DNA from: Stenotrophomonas sp. ESTM1D_MKCIP4_1
Lineage (GTDB): Bacteria > Pseudomonadota > Gammaproteobacteria > Xanthomonadales > Xanthomonadaceae
Assembly (NCBI RefSeq): GCF_003086895.1
Contig: NZ_CP026004.1
Location: 172,317-236,316 of the forward strand
Reading direction: 5' to 3'
Length of the DNA: 64,000 nucleotides
Part shown: positions 7,253-15,639 of the stretch, piece by piece
Numbering within the stretch: position 1 is the first letter of the stretch
How the letters are laid out: every line of letters starts with the position of its first letter
Notes under the pieces: generated by a model
Told to the model about the DNA's origin: nothing
The model's input: only the letters and a program-made list of their open reading frames with translations
Database searches by the model: none
Position numbers and translations under genes: made by a program

Positions 7253-7882
7253 ATGCGTCTGATCCACACTTCGCTGTTCGCGGCCATCGCCGCCCTGGGC
7301 CTGGCGGCCTGCAACCAGCAGCCGGCAGCGGCCCCGGAAGCCCCGGCCACCACCCCGGCAGAGGGCTCGGCAGCACCGGCTGATCCGGCCGCTGCAGCGG
7401 CGACCGACGCCGCCCCGGCCACCGATGCCACGGCCACCGCCGAACTGGCACCGACCCAGGGCAACGAAACCAAGGGCAGCGTCACCTTCAAGGTTGTCGA
7501 CGGCAAGGTGCATGTCACCGGCCAGATCACTGGCCTGAAGCCGGGCAGCGAGCACGGCTTCCACATCCACGAGAAGGGCGACTGCAGCGCGCCGGACGGC
7601 ATGAGCGCTGGCGGCCACTTCAACCCGGGCAAGCAGGACCACGGCAACGTGTCGGCCGACCCGCACCACGGCGGCGACATGCCCAACATCAAGGCCGATG
7701 ACAAGGGCGTGGCCACCATCGACGGCCCGGTCTCGAGCAACGTCAACATCGGCAAGGGTGATGATTTCGACATCATCGGCCGCGGCCTGATCGTCCACGC
7801 CGACGCGGACGATTACCACACCCAGCCGACCGGCAACGCCGGCGCACGCCTGGCCTGCGCGGTCATCCAGAAGGCCCCGTAA
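7253..7882 (+). CDS. sodC: Cu/Zn superoxide dismutase, lipoprotein (copy 2)
   Basis: This 209-residue paralogue of the preceding gene has lipobox LAAC followed by a long Ala/Pro linker (residues ~22-65) that would hold the enzyme away from the membrane. Ligand motifs are GFHIHEKGDC, GGHFNPG, the zinc region KQDHG...HHGGDM, IVHADADDY and GARLACAV. A Shine-Dalgarno AAGGAGAG precedes the ATG. The linker is the main difference from copy 1 and may place the two enzymes at different distances from the membrane (inference). A strong intrinsic terminator follows 10 bp after the stop, ending the operon. Confidence 0.93.
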   Translation: MRLIHTSLFAAIAALGLAACNQQPAAAPEAPATTPAEGSAAPADPAAAAATDAAPATDATATAELAPTQGNETKGSVTFKVVDGKVHVTGQITGLKPGSEHGFHIHEKGDCSAPDGMSAGGHFNPGKQDHGNVSADPHHGGDMPNIKADDKGVATIDGPVSSNVNIGKGDDFDIIGRGLIVHADADDYHTQPTGNAGARLACAVIQKAP

Positions 7883-7892
7883 GCCAATGAAG

Positions 7893-7918
7893 AACGCCGG
7901 CGAAAGCCGGCGTTTTTC
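7893..7918 (+). terminator. Rho-independent terminator after sodC pair
   Basis: Stem AACGCCGGC / GCCGGCGTT with a GAAA tetraloop, then a T-run. Confidence 0.9.
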
Positions 7919-7925
7919 TTCAACG

Positions 7926-7949
7926 GTAGTGCCGGCCGCTGGCCGGCAA
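7926..7949 (+). repeat. SMAG/REP element (GTAG, GCCGGCC stem)
   Basis: GTAG is followed by the perfect stem TGCCGGCC / GGCCGGCA with a GCT loop. This is the canonical form of the GTAG-headed REPs described in S. maltophilia. Confidence 0.9.
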
Positions 7950-7970
7950 TCACGGATCCGGGGGTGTGGA

Positions 7971-8858
7971 TCAACGCGCCAGCAGCTCGCGCGCGTCCTG
8001 CCCGGCTTCGCAATGCACGAACAGCACCGGCACGCCGTGCGCTTCCAGCACCGCCGCCATCTGCCGCTGGCGCATCAGGAACTGCTCGTAGATGCCCTGC
8101 AGGCGGTCGCAGTCGTTCTTGCTGTGGCTGTAGTACGCACACCAGCCCGCCGGATCGAACAAGGCCATGCGTGCCTCGCCCTGCGTATAGCGCAGCAGCG
8201 GCTCGGGCGCGTTGTCCAGCCACTCATCCTCGCCCGGGGCCAGGATCGCGGTCTCGATCAGCGGCCACAGCGCGGCCAGGCCCTGGTTGTCGTACTGCAT
8301 CGACATCATTGCGGCCAGATCATTCACGGTGAAGTATCGCGCATGTTCGATGCGCGCACCGAAGCTGTTCTGCGCCATCAGCGCCGTATCGGCATGGGCC
8401 ATGCCGTTGGCCAGCAGCACTTCTTCCAGCGCATCGGCCACGGCGGCGGTGGTGGCCACGTCGCTGCCGGTCAACAGGAAGGGCACCACGCGCAGTCCAC
8501 CACCGGCCAGCGTCGCATCGGCCTGGAACGGCAGCGGCACTTCGCCATCGGCACCGGCACCGAAGGCCAGCAGGCGCGCGCCCTGGTTGCGGCCGGGGGC
8601 ACGCATCTGCAGTTCTTCCAGGCGGCGGTGGATCGGCCAGCCCGGGCGCAGGACTTCGGCCGGGTCGAAATGGGCGGCGGCGAACACCAGGTCCAGCTCG
8701 GCCACCTGCGGCACCAGTTTGGCCAGGTCACGGCCGATGCGTTCGGCCAGTTCGCCGGCCTGGTCGGCGCTGAGCACCGCCTGGCGGGGGATTTCACCGC
8801 CGGCCAGTTCCAGGGCCAGCACGCCAAGGGCATTCATCGCGGGGTCGGGTTTGCTCAT
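7971..8858 (-). CDS. Conserved hypothetical protein, 295 aa
   Basis: I do not recognise a characterised family. It is a soluble-looking 295-residue protein without signal peptide or membrane span, starting MSKPDPAMNALGVLALELAGG. Visible blocks are LDLVFAAAHFDPAEVLRPGWP, VVPFLLTGSD, YFTVNDLAAMMSMQYDNQGL, a tryptophan/acid-rich GEDEWLDNAPEPLLRY, and a C-terminal VPVLFVHCEAGQD. The composition is normal for the genome. It is divergent from the thiolase gene (108 bp between starts) and convergent with sodC across a terminator and REP. It is probably a conserved xanthomonad protein; no function can be given. Confidence 0.8.
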   Translation of the reverse strand: MSKPDPAMNALGVLALELAGGEIPRQAVLSADQAGELAERIGRDLAKLVPQVAELDLVFAAAHFDPAEVLRPGWPIHRRLEELQMRAPGRNQGARLLAFGAGADGEVPLPFQADATLAGGGLRVVPFLLTGSDVATTAAVADALEEVLLANGMAHADTALMAQNSFGARIEHARYFTVNDLAAMMSMQYDNQGLAALWPLIETAILAPGEDEWLDNAPEPLLRYTQGEARMALFDPAGWCAYYSHSKNDCDRLQGIYEQFLMRQRQMAAVLEAHGVPVLFVHCEAGQDARELLAR

Positions 8859-8966
8859 GGTTCCACGGTTGGCCCATCACAGGGCGGCAGCTACACTTGG
8901 CCCCATTATGCCTGCTCTGCCGTGCAGGCCATGTTGCAGACACCCTCATCCATGCCAGGTATCTCC

Positions 8967-10247
8967 ATGCCCAACGCTCGTCCCGTCGCCATCCTCGGTG
9001 GCGTCCGCATTCCGTTCTGCCGCCAGAACACCGCGTATTCGGATGTCGGCAATCTCGGCATGTCGGTACGCACGCTGGGTGCACTGGTCGAGCGCTTCGG
9101 CCTGCATGGCCAGCAGCTGGGTGAAGTAGCGATGGGCGCGGTCATCAAGCATTCCAGCGATTGGAACCTGGGCCGTGAAGCCACGCTGTCTTCCGGCCTG
9201 TCGCCTTTGACCCCGGGCATCACCCTGCAGCGTGCCTGCGGTACCTCGCTGGACAGCATCATCACTGTCGCCAACAAGATCGCCCTGGGCCAGATCGAAT
9301 CGGGCATCGGCGGCGGTTCGGACACCACCTCCGACGTGCCGATCGTCTACGGCAAGAAGCTGCGCGCGCGCCTGCTGGCTGCCAACCGCGCCAAGAGCAC
9401 CGGTGACAAGATCCGCGCGCTCACCTCCGGCTTCAAGCTTTCCGAACTCAAGCCCGAATTCCCCGGCGTGGCCGAGCCGCGCACCGGCAAGAGCATGGGC
9501 GACCACTGCGAGGACATGGCCAAGGAATGGAACATCTCGCGTGATTCGCAGGACGAATGGGCAGTGTCTTCGCACAAGAAGCTGGCCGCTGCCTACGAGC
9601 GCGGCTTCTTCAACGATCTGATCGCCCCGTTCCGTGGCGTCGAGCGTGACAACATCCTGCGCCCGGATACCTCGCTGGAAAAGCTGGCCACGCTGAAGCC
9701 GGCGTTCGACAAGGTGTCCGGCCGTGGCACGCTCACCGCCGCCAACTCCACCCCGCTCACCGACGGTGCCGCTGCGGTGCTGCTGGCCAGCGAGGAATGG
9801 GCACGCGCGCATGGCCACGAACCGCAGGCCTACCTGCGCGATGCGCACGTGTCGGCGGTCGATTTCGTGCATGGCGAAGGCCTGCTGATGGCGCCCACCG
9901 TGGCCGTGCCGGAAATGCTCAAGCGCAATGGCCTGACCCTGCAGGACTTCGACATCTACGAGATCCACGAAGCCTTCGCAGCGCAGGTGCTGTGCACCCT
10001 GCGTGCGTGGGAAAGCGAGGATTACTGCCGCAACCGCCTGGGCCTGGATGCGCCGATGGGCCGCATCGACCCGGACAAGATCAACCTGCTGGGTTCGTCG
10101 CTGGCCACCGGCCACCCGTTCGCCGCCACCGGCGCCCGCGTGATCGCGACCGCAGCCAAGCAGCTGGCCGAACGCGGCGGTGGCCGCGCGCTGGTGTCGA
10201 TCTGCACCGCAGGCGGCATGGGCGTGGTGGCGATCCTCGAACGCTGA
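8967..10247 (+). CDS. Acetyl-CoA acyltransferase (thiolase, FadI-like)
   Basis: This 426-residue thiolase cleaves 3-ketoacyl-CoA, or condenses acyl-CoAs, using a nucleophilic cysteine. The nucleophile is Cys91 in QRACGTSLDS. The catalytic His lies in IYEIHEAFAAQ. The substrate loop GHPFAATGAR and the second Cys motif CTAGGMG near the C-terminus are intact. It lacks an adjacent fadJ/fadB partner, so whether it serves beta-oxidation or another acyl-CoA pathway is open. An in-frame ATG at 8952 would add five residues. The gene ends in a REP pair and a terminator shared with convergent hemY. Confidence 0.9.
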   Translation: MPNARPVAILGGVRIPFCRQNTAYSDVGNLGMSVRTLGALVERFGLHGQQLGEVAMGAVIKHSSDWNLGREATLSSGLSPLTPGITLQRACGTSLDSIITVANKIALGQIESGIGGGSDTTSDVPIVYGKKLRARLLAANRAKSTGDKIRALTSGFKLSELKPEFPGVAEPRTGKSMGDHCEDMAKEWNISRDSQDEWAVSSHKKLAAAYERGFFNDLIAPFRGVERDNILRPDTSLEKLATLKPAFDKVSGRGTLTAANSTPLTDGAAAVLLASEEWARAHGHEPQAYLRDAHVSAVDFVHGEGLLMAPTVAVPEMLKRNGLTLQDFDIYEIHEAFAAQVLCTLRAWESEDYCRNRLGLDAPMGRIDPDKINLLGSSLATGHPFAATGARVIATAAKQLAERGGGRALVSICTAGGMGVVAILER

Positions 10248-10255
10248 TTGCAAAG

Positions 10256-10309
10256 GTAGTGCCGGCCGCTGGCCGGCAATCCCGAGCGCCAACCAAGGTT
10301 GGCGACTAC
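10256..10309. repeat. Pair of inverted REP elements (REPIN-like)
   Basis: A GTAG-headed copy (10256-10279, stem TGCCGGCC/GGCCGGCA) faces an opposite copy (10287-10309, stem CGCCAACC/GGTTGGCG ending in CTAC). The two belong to different stem subtypes. Confidence 0.85.
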
Positions 10310-10314
10310 CAGGC

Positions 10315-10346
10315 AAAAAAACGCCGCCCATTGGGCGGCGTTTTTT
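10315..10346. terminator. Bidirectional terminator between thiolase gene and hemY
   Basis: Stem CGCCGCCC / GGGCGGCG with an A-run before and a T-run after serves both the plus-strand thiolase gene and the minus-strand hem operon. Confidence 0.9.
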
Positions 10347-10359
10347 GTTGCTCCGGTGG

Positions 10360-10380
10360 GTGCCGACCGTTGGTCGGCAC
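10360..10380. repeat. REP element (GCCGACC stem)
   Basis: TGCCGACC / GGTCGGCA stem directly after the hemY stop (minus strand); the GTAG head is degenerate (GTGG). Confidence 0.75.
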
Positions 10381-10383
10381 ACT

Positions 10384-11652
10384 TCAGCGCTCTTTATCGG
10401 CGTCATACACCGGGGGCTGCGCGGCGGTGGGCAGGTCTTCCACCGTGCTGCGCGGCGGCGCATCGCCTGCATGCACCAGCGCCACGCTGTCCTCACCACG
10501 CTGCAGGCGCAGCGCATTGGCCAGGCACTGCGCGGCCAGCGCGTGTTCGCCGCGCTGTGCAAACGCTTCACCCAGCGCTTCCCAGGCCGGCGCACCGGCG
10601 CCGGCAGCAATGGCTTCGTGCAGGAACGCATCGGCGGCATCCCACTGCTGCTGGGCCAGGGCAATGCGGCCCTGCGCCAGGCGCAGCGCGGCCGAATCGT
10701 CGTGCACGTTGCGCCAGCGCGCCAGATTGGCCTGGCGCGTGGCCAGACGTTCGGCGGGCAAGCGGCCATACAGCGCCACCAGTTCGTCGTCCCAGCGATG
10801 GTCCAGGGCCTGTTCCAGCGCCAGCAGCGCCGGCTCGTCCCAATCGAGCGCCACCGCGCGGGTGGCATAGGCGGCCACCACGTCCGGGGTCGGCCGCAGC
10901 GCCTTCGGTGTGGCTTCCCACTGCGCGGCCAGCGCGTTCACGTCGCCCGCTTCCAGCAGGGCCTGCGCGGCCAGGCGGGCTTCCAGTTCGCTGCTGGCGT
11001 CGGTCGGCAGCACCTTGCTCTGGCGCAGTGCACCCAGCTGGCCGTAAGCCTCGTGCGCGCGTCCGGCCTGGGCCAGCGCTTCGGTACGCAGCCACAGCCC
11101 ACGCGGCGGCAGCGGCTGGATCGCCGCCACGTCCAGCGTATTGATCGCATCGACGGGCAGATCGCGCGCCAGCAGCTGTTCGGCGCGCAGCAGCGCGTGC
11201 AGGGTGGCATCGCGCTCACCCAGACGCTGCAGCAGCGCCTCGCCGGCCGCGGCATCGGCACGCGACTGCGCGCTGCGCACCGCATTGGCCAAGGCCACCG
11301 CGCTGACCTCCGGGTCGGCGGCAGCCCCATCCAGCAGCTTCTCCGCGCGCTGCCACTGGCCGTGTTCGTAGGCCTGCAGGCCGTCGATCAGGCGCACGCG
11401 GCCCTGCTTGCGGCGGTAGCGGCCCCAGGCACGGAACGGGGCGGCCACCAGGCTCCACAGCAGCCACAGCACCAGCACGCCGATCACCGACAGCAGCGCC
11501 ACCTTGGGCAGGTTGCTGTGGTAGTCGTAGCCGCCGTAGCGCAGGGTCACTTCGCCGTAGCGGTTCAGATCATCGGTGCCCAGCCATTGCGCGGCCACCA
11601 CGCCGATGGCCACGGCCAGCAACAGCACGACCAGGGATTGCAGCGGTTTCAT
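10384..11652 (-). CDS. hemY: HemY, inner-membrane TPR protein of haem synthesis operon
   Basis: This 422-residue protein is of the proteobacterial HemY family (not the Gram-positive oxidase of the same name). Two N-terminal membrane spans are visible: SLVVLLLAVAIGVVAAQW, and ALLSVIGVLVLWLLWSLV near residue 50. They are followed by a long helical, TPR-like periplasmic part rich in Ala/Leu/Arg. The role is thought to be assistance or scaffolding in protohaem synthesis. It overlaps the end of hemX by 4 bp (ATGA), so it is translationally coupled as the last gene of hemD-hemX-hemY. The terminator lies 38 bp downstream. Confidence 0.92.
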   Translation of the reverse strand: MKPLQSLVVLLLAVAIGVVAAQWLGTDDLNRYGEVTLRYGGYDYHSNLPKVALLSVIGVLVLWLLWSLVAAPFRAWGRYRRKQGRVRLIDGLQAYEHGQWQRAEKLLDGAAADPEVSAVALANAVRSAQSRADAAAGEALLQRLGERDATLHALLRAEQLLARDLPVDAINTLDVAAIQPLPPRGLWLRTEALAQAGRAHEAYGQLGALRQSKVLPTDASSELEARLAAQALLEAGDVNALAAQWEATPKALRPTPDVVAAYATRAVALDWDEPALLALEQALDHRWDDELVALYGRLPAERLATRQANLARWRNVHDDSAALRLAQGRIALAQQQWDAADAFLHEAIAAGAGAPAWEALGEAFAQRGEHALAAQCLANALRLQRGEDSVALVHAGDAPPRSTVEDLPTAAQPPVYDADKER

Positions 11653-12647
11653 GGGGTATTACCTCCGGTCGGTCTGGGAGCATCGAGCTGGGAACGCAGG
11701 AGTTGCAGGGTGCTGCCAAGTACGCTGCTTTCGGCCTGCAGCGGAGCCTGGCGCAAGGCCTGAAGTTCAGCATGCTGCGCGCGCAGGCCCGGTGAATCCG
11801 GCCAGCGCCGCTGTGCCCAGTGGGCCACGCGGTTCAGCGCGGCATCACGGCCGCTACGGTCGCCGCGTTCGATGGCCGCACGGGCCAGGGTCAGTTCCAG
11901 CTGCAGCGCATCATCGGCGGCGGAGCGCTCGGCCTGGGTCAGCGGCCCGTTCAAGCGGCTGGGGGTGATATCCACGAAGGGCGCCAGCGCGGCCTGCCAC
12001 CACGGCTTGGCGGCCGCCTCGGCCGGCGAGGGCGGTAGTTCGGAGGGCAACCCCTGCAGGGCCTGGGCCACCGCATCCAGCCGGTGCAGCGCCTGTACCC
12101 GCGGGCCACGGCCCAGTGCATCCAGCGCATCGCGCTCCTGCACCAGGGCCTGGCGCAGGTTCAGCCCTTCGTTGTCGGGCACATCGGCCAGTGCGGTGGC
12201 AGCCTGCGCATACAGGCGGCGCGCACCATCCACATCATCGGCAAAAGCCAGCCGCTGCGCGGCCTGGGTCAACAGCAGCTCGGCCTCATCGCGCTGCACG
12301 GCCTGGCGGCCCTGGTTGGCGCTTTCGGTCAGCCGGGTCAGGTTCTCTTCCAGCAGGGCGCTGCGCTGGGACAGGCCCAGCATTTCATCGCGCAGCACGC
12401 GGTTGGTAGCGGCCGCATCCTGCAGGCGCTGGCTGGTGGCGCGCTGGTCGCGGCGCAGCGCTTCCACGGTCGCTTCCAGGCCCTGCAACTGCACGGCCGT
12501 GGTCTGCGCCTCGGCCAGATGGGCGCGCTGCTGTTGCTGCCAGTAGTGCCAGCCGGCGTAGCCACCGGCGCCCACGACCAGTACCACCGCGAGCGGCAGC
12601 AGCCAGCGCACGGGGCGGCGGGGGGGCGAAGGTGGAGTGTCGTTCAT
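11649..12647 (-). CDS. hemX: HemX, membrane-anchored uroporphyrinogen operon protein
   Basis: HemX (332 residues) has a proline/arginine cytoplasmic tip, one membrane span (WLLPLAVVLVVGAGGYAGWHYW, residues ~14-34), and a long coiled coil (residues ~35-120: QLQGLEATVEALRRDQRATS and onwards). The C-terminal helical domain ends STLQLLRSQLDAPRPT. It is often labelled uroporphyrinogen-III C-methyltransferase, but no SAM-binding methyltransferase motifs are visible. A structural role in the haem pathway is more likely. The start is supported by GGAAG before the ATG. It is second in the hemDXY operon. Confidence 0.9.
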   Translation of the reverse strand: MNDTPPSPPRRPVRWLLPLAVVLVVGAGGYAGWHYWQQQQRAHLAEAQTTAVQLQGLEATVEALRRDQRATSQRLQDAAATNRVLRDEMLGLSQRSALLEENLTRLTESANQGRQAVQRDEAELLLTQAAQRLAFADDVDGARRLYAQAATALADVPDNEGLNLRQALVQERDALDALGRGPRVQALHRLDAVAQALQGLPSELPPSPAEAAAKPWWQAALAPFVDITPSRLNGPLTQAERSAADDALQLELTLARAAIERGDRSGRDAALNRVAHWAQRRWPDSPGLRAQHAELQALRQAPLQAESSVLGSTLQLLRSQLDAPRPTGGNTP

Positions 12648-12751
12648 CGGGCTTCCTTGTCGGCGGCGTCGCCGGCGGAGAACCGGCAGGCAGCGTTGTG
12701 CACAGCATCACCGCTGGCGATGACCCCGGCAAGCGTGCGCCGGACGCCTGT

Positions 12752-13531
12752 TCAGGTCGCTGCCGGGGCAGTGAGGGCGCCGTGTGCGGCCGCCGTCATC
12801 TGGGCGATGGTGGGGCCTTCGCTGCGCACCACGCGGGCCATTCCCAACGCACGGGCCTGCGCGGCCAAGCGGTCGCTGGCGGCCAGCACCGTCACCGATT
12901 CGCTCAAGCGCTGCTGCCACGGGGCGGGCAACTGCTGCCAGAAGCGCTGCAGTGCCTCACCGCTGCTGACGGCGAGCAGCCATGGCCGGGCCGAATGGGC
13001 CAATCGCGCCAGATTCCGCCGTGATACCCGCAGCGGCACGCGTTGGTACACGTCCGCGCGAACGATCTGCGCGCCGGCCGCCTGCAACTGCGCAGCAATC
13101 AGGCCACGGCCCCCCGGCGCGGTCACCAGGCCGATCTGCATGCCGCGTACATCGGCCAGCACCGGCAGGCCCAGCAGGCCTTCGCTGTCCATGCGCTGCG
13201 GTGCATTCACTTCGGCGATGCCCTGCGCGTGCAGGGCGCGTGCCGTGCCTTCGCCCACGGTCAGCCAAGGCCCGCGCTGGGCCGATGGCAGGCACTGCAG
13301 TGCAGCAGCGGCCGCGACCGCCGCCGGGCTGGTGAACACCACCCGCGGGCAGGCCAGCGCCTGGTTCAGCCGCTGTTCGACCGCCGCACCCTGCAGGCGC
13401 TGCAGCCGCCACGGCGACAACGCCACGGTGGCCCCGCCCCGCTTGGCCGCAGCCTGCCTCAGCCCGGCATGCTGCCCCTGCGGGCGCAGTGAAATGAGGG
13501 TCCAGCCAGTGGGTATCGTATGGTTGGCCAT
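12752..13531 (-). CDS. hemD: Uroporphyrinogen-III synthase
   Basis: HemD closes and isomerises hydroxymethylbilane to uroporphyrinogen III. With the start MANHTIPTGWTLISLRP the protein has 259 residues, the family norm; an upstream MTS adds three residues. Features of the bilobed fold are present: an N-terminal ISLRPQGQ strand, VVFTSPAAVAAA at mid first lobe, LTVGEGTARAL, then LVTAPGGRGLI and DVYQRVPLRVS in the second lobe, ending VVRSEGPTIAQMTAAAHGAL. It leads the hemDXY operon; hemC is not adjacent in this window. It is divergent from the thioesterase-like gene with a very short spacer. Confidence 0.92.
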   Translation of the reverse strand: MANHTIPTGWTLISLRPQGQHAGLRQAAAKRGGATVALSPWRLQRLQGAAVEQRLNQALACPRVVFTSPAAVAAAAALQCLPSAQRGPWLTVGEGTARALHAQGIAEVNAPQRMDSEGLLGLPVLADVRGMQIGLVTAPGGRGLIAAQLQAAGAQIVRADVYQRVPLRVSRRNLARLAHSARPWLLAVSSGEALQRFWQQLPAPWQQRLSESVTVLAASDRLAAQARALGMARVVRSEGPTIAQMTAAAHGALTAPAAT

Positions 13532-13574
13532 TGACGTCATTATGCGGGCCCTTCGTTGTCGTGGTTGCTGCTCG

Positions 13575-14042
13575 ATGTCCGCTGATGCCCTGACCTCCTC
13601 GCTGGCCGCCCTGCAGGACGTGCTCGATTGCATGCCGGCGGTCCGTGCGATGCAGATCCGCTTGGACGGCTATGCCGACGGCGTGCTCCGCATCACCGCG
13701 CCGCTGGCGGCCAACGTCAACGACAAGGGCAACGCCTTCGGCGGCAGCCTGGCCTCGGTGCTTACCCTGTCCGGCTGGGCACTGGTCAGCCTGCGCCTGC
13801 GCCTGGCCGGGCACGATGCCGAGGTCTATGTGGCCGACAGCAACCTGCGCTACCTGGCACCGGTCTATGAAGACCTGCATGCCCATGCCGAAGCCGCCGA
13901 AGCCAGCAGTTGGGACACGTTCCTGGCCACCTTCCGCCAGCGCGGCAAGGCCCGCATCAGCATCGTCGCCCGCCAGCCGGGGGCCGATGGCCGGTCGGCC
14001 GCCGAGTTGAGCGGTCGCTTCGTTGCCTTCGCCAAAGGGTAG
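13575..14042 (+). CDS. Thioesterase-like protein (YiiD C-terminal hot-dog family)
   Basis: This 155-residue protein has the hot-dog-fold pattern of the YiiD C-terminal thioesterase family. The pattern reads MQIRLDGYADGVLRITAPLAAN, NDKGNAFGGSLASVLTLSGWAL, AEVYVADSNLRYLAPVYEDLH, ending AELSGRFVAFAKG. The GNAFGGS loop is the expected active-site region of this fold, presumably hydrolysing acyl-thioesters; the substrate is unknown. There is no signal peptide. It heads a run of small genes on the plus strand. An alternative ATG 33 bp upstream would add RALRCRGCC-type residues that look non-native. Confidence 0.78.
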   Translation: MSADALTSSLAALQDVLDCMPAVRAMQIRLDGYADGVLRITAPLAANVNDKGNAFGGSLASVLTLSGWALVSLRLRLAGHDAEVYVADSNLRYLAPVYEDLHAHAEAAEASSWDTFLATFRQRGKARISIVARQPGADGRSAAELSGRFVAFAKG

Positions 14043-14074
14043 GATGGCAGGCTGACGTCCTGGGGAAACCACCG

Positions 14075-14506
14075 ATGCGCCGCCTGATCCAGATCCTGAT
14101 GTGCTCCCTGCTGCTGGTCAGCGCCGTGGCCGGTGCGGCCGCCGACGACCTCACCCGCAAGCAGCGCAAACTGCTGGAAGAAACCCAGATCGCGTACGGC
14201 GCCACCATCCGCTGGGGCAGCATGGACGACGCCATCGCCTATCTGGACCCGGAGCTGCGCAAGGAAAAGCCGCCCACCGAATTCGAGCTCAACCGTTATG
14301 CGCAGCTGCGCGTGTCCTCCTACCGCGAGCGCAGCAGCGCTTCGCTGGACGGTGGCCAGGTCGAGCGCCGCGTGGAAATCGGGGTGATCAACCAGAACAC
14401 CCAGGCCGAGCGCACTGTGGTGGTGGTCGAGCGCTGGCGCTGGGATCCGGAAGCCAAGCGCTGGTGGCAGGCCGCCGGTCTGCCGGACCTGTGGAAGGGC
14501 CAGTGA
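14075..14506 (+). CDS. Secreted hypothetical protein, 143 aa
   Basis: A clear signal peptide (RLIQILMCSLLLVSAVAGAAA, cleavage near residue 23) is followed by a compact 120-residue domain with alternating charged and aromatic residues: LLEETQIAYGATIRWGSMDD, LDPELRKEKPPTEFELNRYAQ, ERRVEIGVINQNTQAERTVV, ending RWRWDPEAKRWWQAAGLPDL. It is probably periplasmic. The tryptophan-rich end resembles small xanthomonad proteins of unknown function. The start follows GGGGAAACC. It lies between the thioesterase-like and rhodanese genes, all on one strand with short gaps. No function is assigned. Confidence 0.8.
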   Translation: MRRLIQILMCSLLLVSAVAGAAADDLTRKQRKLLEETQIAYGATIRWGSMDDAIAYLDPELRKEKPPTEFELNRYAQLRVSSYRERSSASLDGGQVERRVEIGVINQNTQAERTVVVVERWRWDPEAKRWWQAAGLPDLWKGQ

Positions 14507-14563
14507 CCGGCCCCCTGTGGCTTGTGCGACAATCGGCGCCCGCTTAATCGACCCGTGACCTGA

Positions 14564-15001
14564 GTGAATTACGAAGAGTTGCTGGCCTTCGCAGGCCGAA
14601 ACCCGATGCTGTCCGCGGCCCTGGTCGGCCTGACCGTGGCCCTCATCGTCACCGAAATCCGCCGCTTGTTCCGTGGCTACAAGGGAATCAAGCCGGCTGA
14701 ACTGACCCACCTGATGAATGCCGGTGGCGCGGTCGTCGTCGATCTTTCGCCCAGTGGTGACTTTGAAAAGGGCCACATCGCCGGCAGCCGCAACGCCCAG
14801 GCCAGCGCCTTCGGTGCCGAGCACAAGCTGGTGGCCAACGCCAGGCAGAGCCCAGTGGTCCTGGTGTGCCGCAGCGGCAACGCATCGGAAACCGCCGCCA
14901 AGGCCCTGAAGAAGGCCGGTTTCGAGAAGGTGTTCGTGCTGGAAGGCGGCATTCCCGCCTGGCAGCAGGCCGAATTGCCGCTGGTCAAGGGCCGCAACTG
15001 A
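14564..15001 (+). CDS. Membrane-anchored rhodanese-like protein (YibN-like)
   Basis: This 145-residue protein starts at GTG 14564. An N-terminal span (MLSAALVGLTVALIVTEI, residues ~14-32) precedes a single rhodanese domain. The domain contains VVVDLSPSGDFEKGHIAGSRN and the active-site loop VLVCRSGNASE, in which the Cys would carry the persulfide. It ends VLEGGIPAWQQAELPL. YibN-type proteins are commonly encoded next to secB, and here secB starts 99 bp downstream, which supports the assignment. The exact sulfur-transfer partner is unknown; a role in membrane protein biogenesis has been proposed for YibN. Confidence 0.87.
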   Translation: MNYEELLAFAGRNPMLSAALVGLTVALIVTEIRRLFRGYKGIKPAELTHLMNAGGAVVVDLSPSGDFEKGHIAGSRNAQASAFGAEHKLVANARQSPVVLVCRSGNASETAAKALKKAGFEKVFVLEGGIPAWQQAELPLVKGRN

Positions 15002-15100
15002 TTGCAGGGGATGGCGGAAGTGGCCTTGTATGGGCCCGCCGCCGCCCCCATCGCTGTAGTTCGACCATCGTTTTAATCGCATTCATTGGAGTTACTGGAA

Positions 15101-15619
15101 ATGTCCGAAGAGACCACCAACGGCGCCGTTGCGCCGGTCGATGCCGCCACCGGCCCCGCGTTCACCGTCGAGAAGATCTACGTCAAGGACGTTTCCTTCG
15201 AGTCGCCCAACGCGCCGACCATCTTCAATGACCAAGTGCAGCCGGAACTGCAGCTCAACCTGAACCAGCAGGTGCAGCGCCTGGGCGAGAACGCCTTTGA
15301 AGTCGTGCTGGCCGTCACCCTGACCTGCCAGGCCGGTGAGCGCACCGCCTACGTGGCCGAAGTGAAGCAGGCCGGCGTGTTCGGTCTGGTCGGCTTGGAC
15401 CCGCAGTCCATCGACGTGCTGCTCGGCACCCAATGCCCGAACATCCTGTTCCCGTATGTGCGCCAGCTGGTCAGCGACCTGATCCAGGCCGGCGGTTTCC
15501 CGCCGTTCTTCCTGCAGCCGATCAACTTTGAAGGCCTGTACGCAGAAACCCTGCGCCAGCGCCAGGAGCAGGGCGACGCACCGTCGCTGGCTGACTCCGA
15601 GCCGGCCGGCAACGCCTGA
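15101..15619 (+). CDS. secB: Protein-export chaperone SecB
   Basis: SecB keeps pre-proteins unfolded and hands them to SecA. The 172-residue protein shows the SecB core: [20 protein letters not shown] (residues ~22-41), [33 protein letters not shown], and the conserved [20 protein letters not shown] and [19 protein letters not shown]. The C-terminal tail is rich in acidic residues, as usual. ATG 15101 is preferred; an in-frame ATG 15 bp earlier is less likely. The neighbours rhodanese (upstream) and gpsA (20 bp downstream) give the classical yibN-secB-gpsA order. Confidence 0.96.
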   Translation: MSEETTNGAVAPVDAATGPAFTVEKIYVKDVSFESPNAPTIFNDQVQPELQLNLNQQVQRLGENAFEVVLAVTLTCQAGERTAYVAEVKQAGVFGLVGLDPQSIDVLLGTQCPNILFPYVRQLVSDLIQAGGFPPFFLQPINFEGLYAETLRQRQEQGDAPSLADSEPAGNA

Positions 15620-15639
15620 TCACCGCCGCGACGTCACGG

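Noticed and set aside
11649..12647. HemX as a true uroporphyrinogen-III methyltransferase
   Set aside because: The protein is a one-span coiled-coil protein without SAM-binding motifs; only the operon context links it to haem synthesis.
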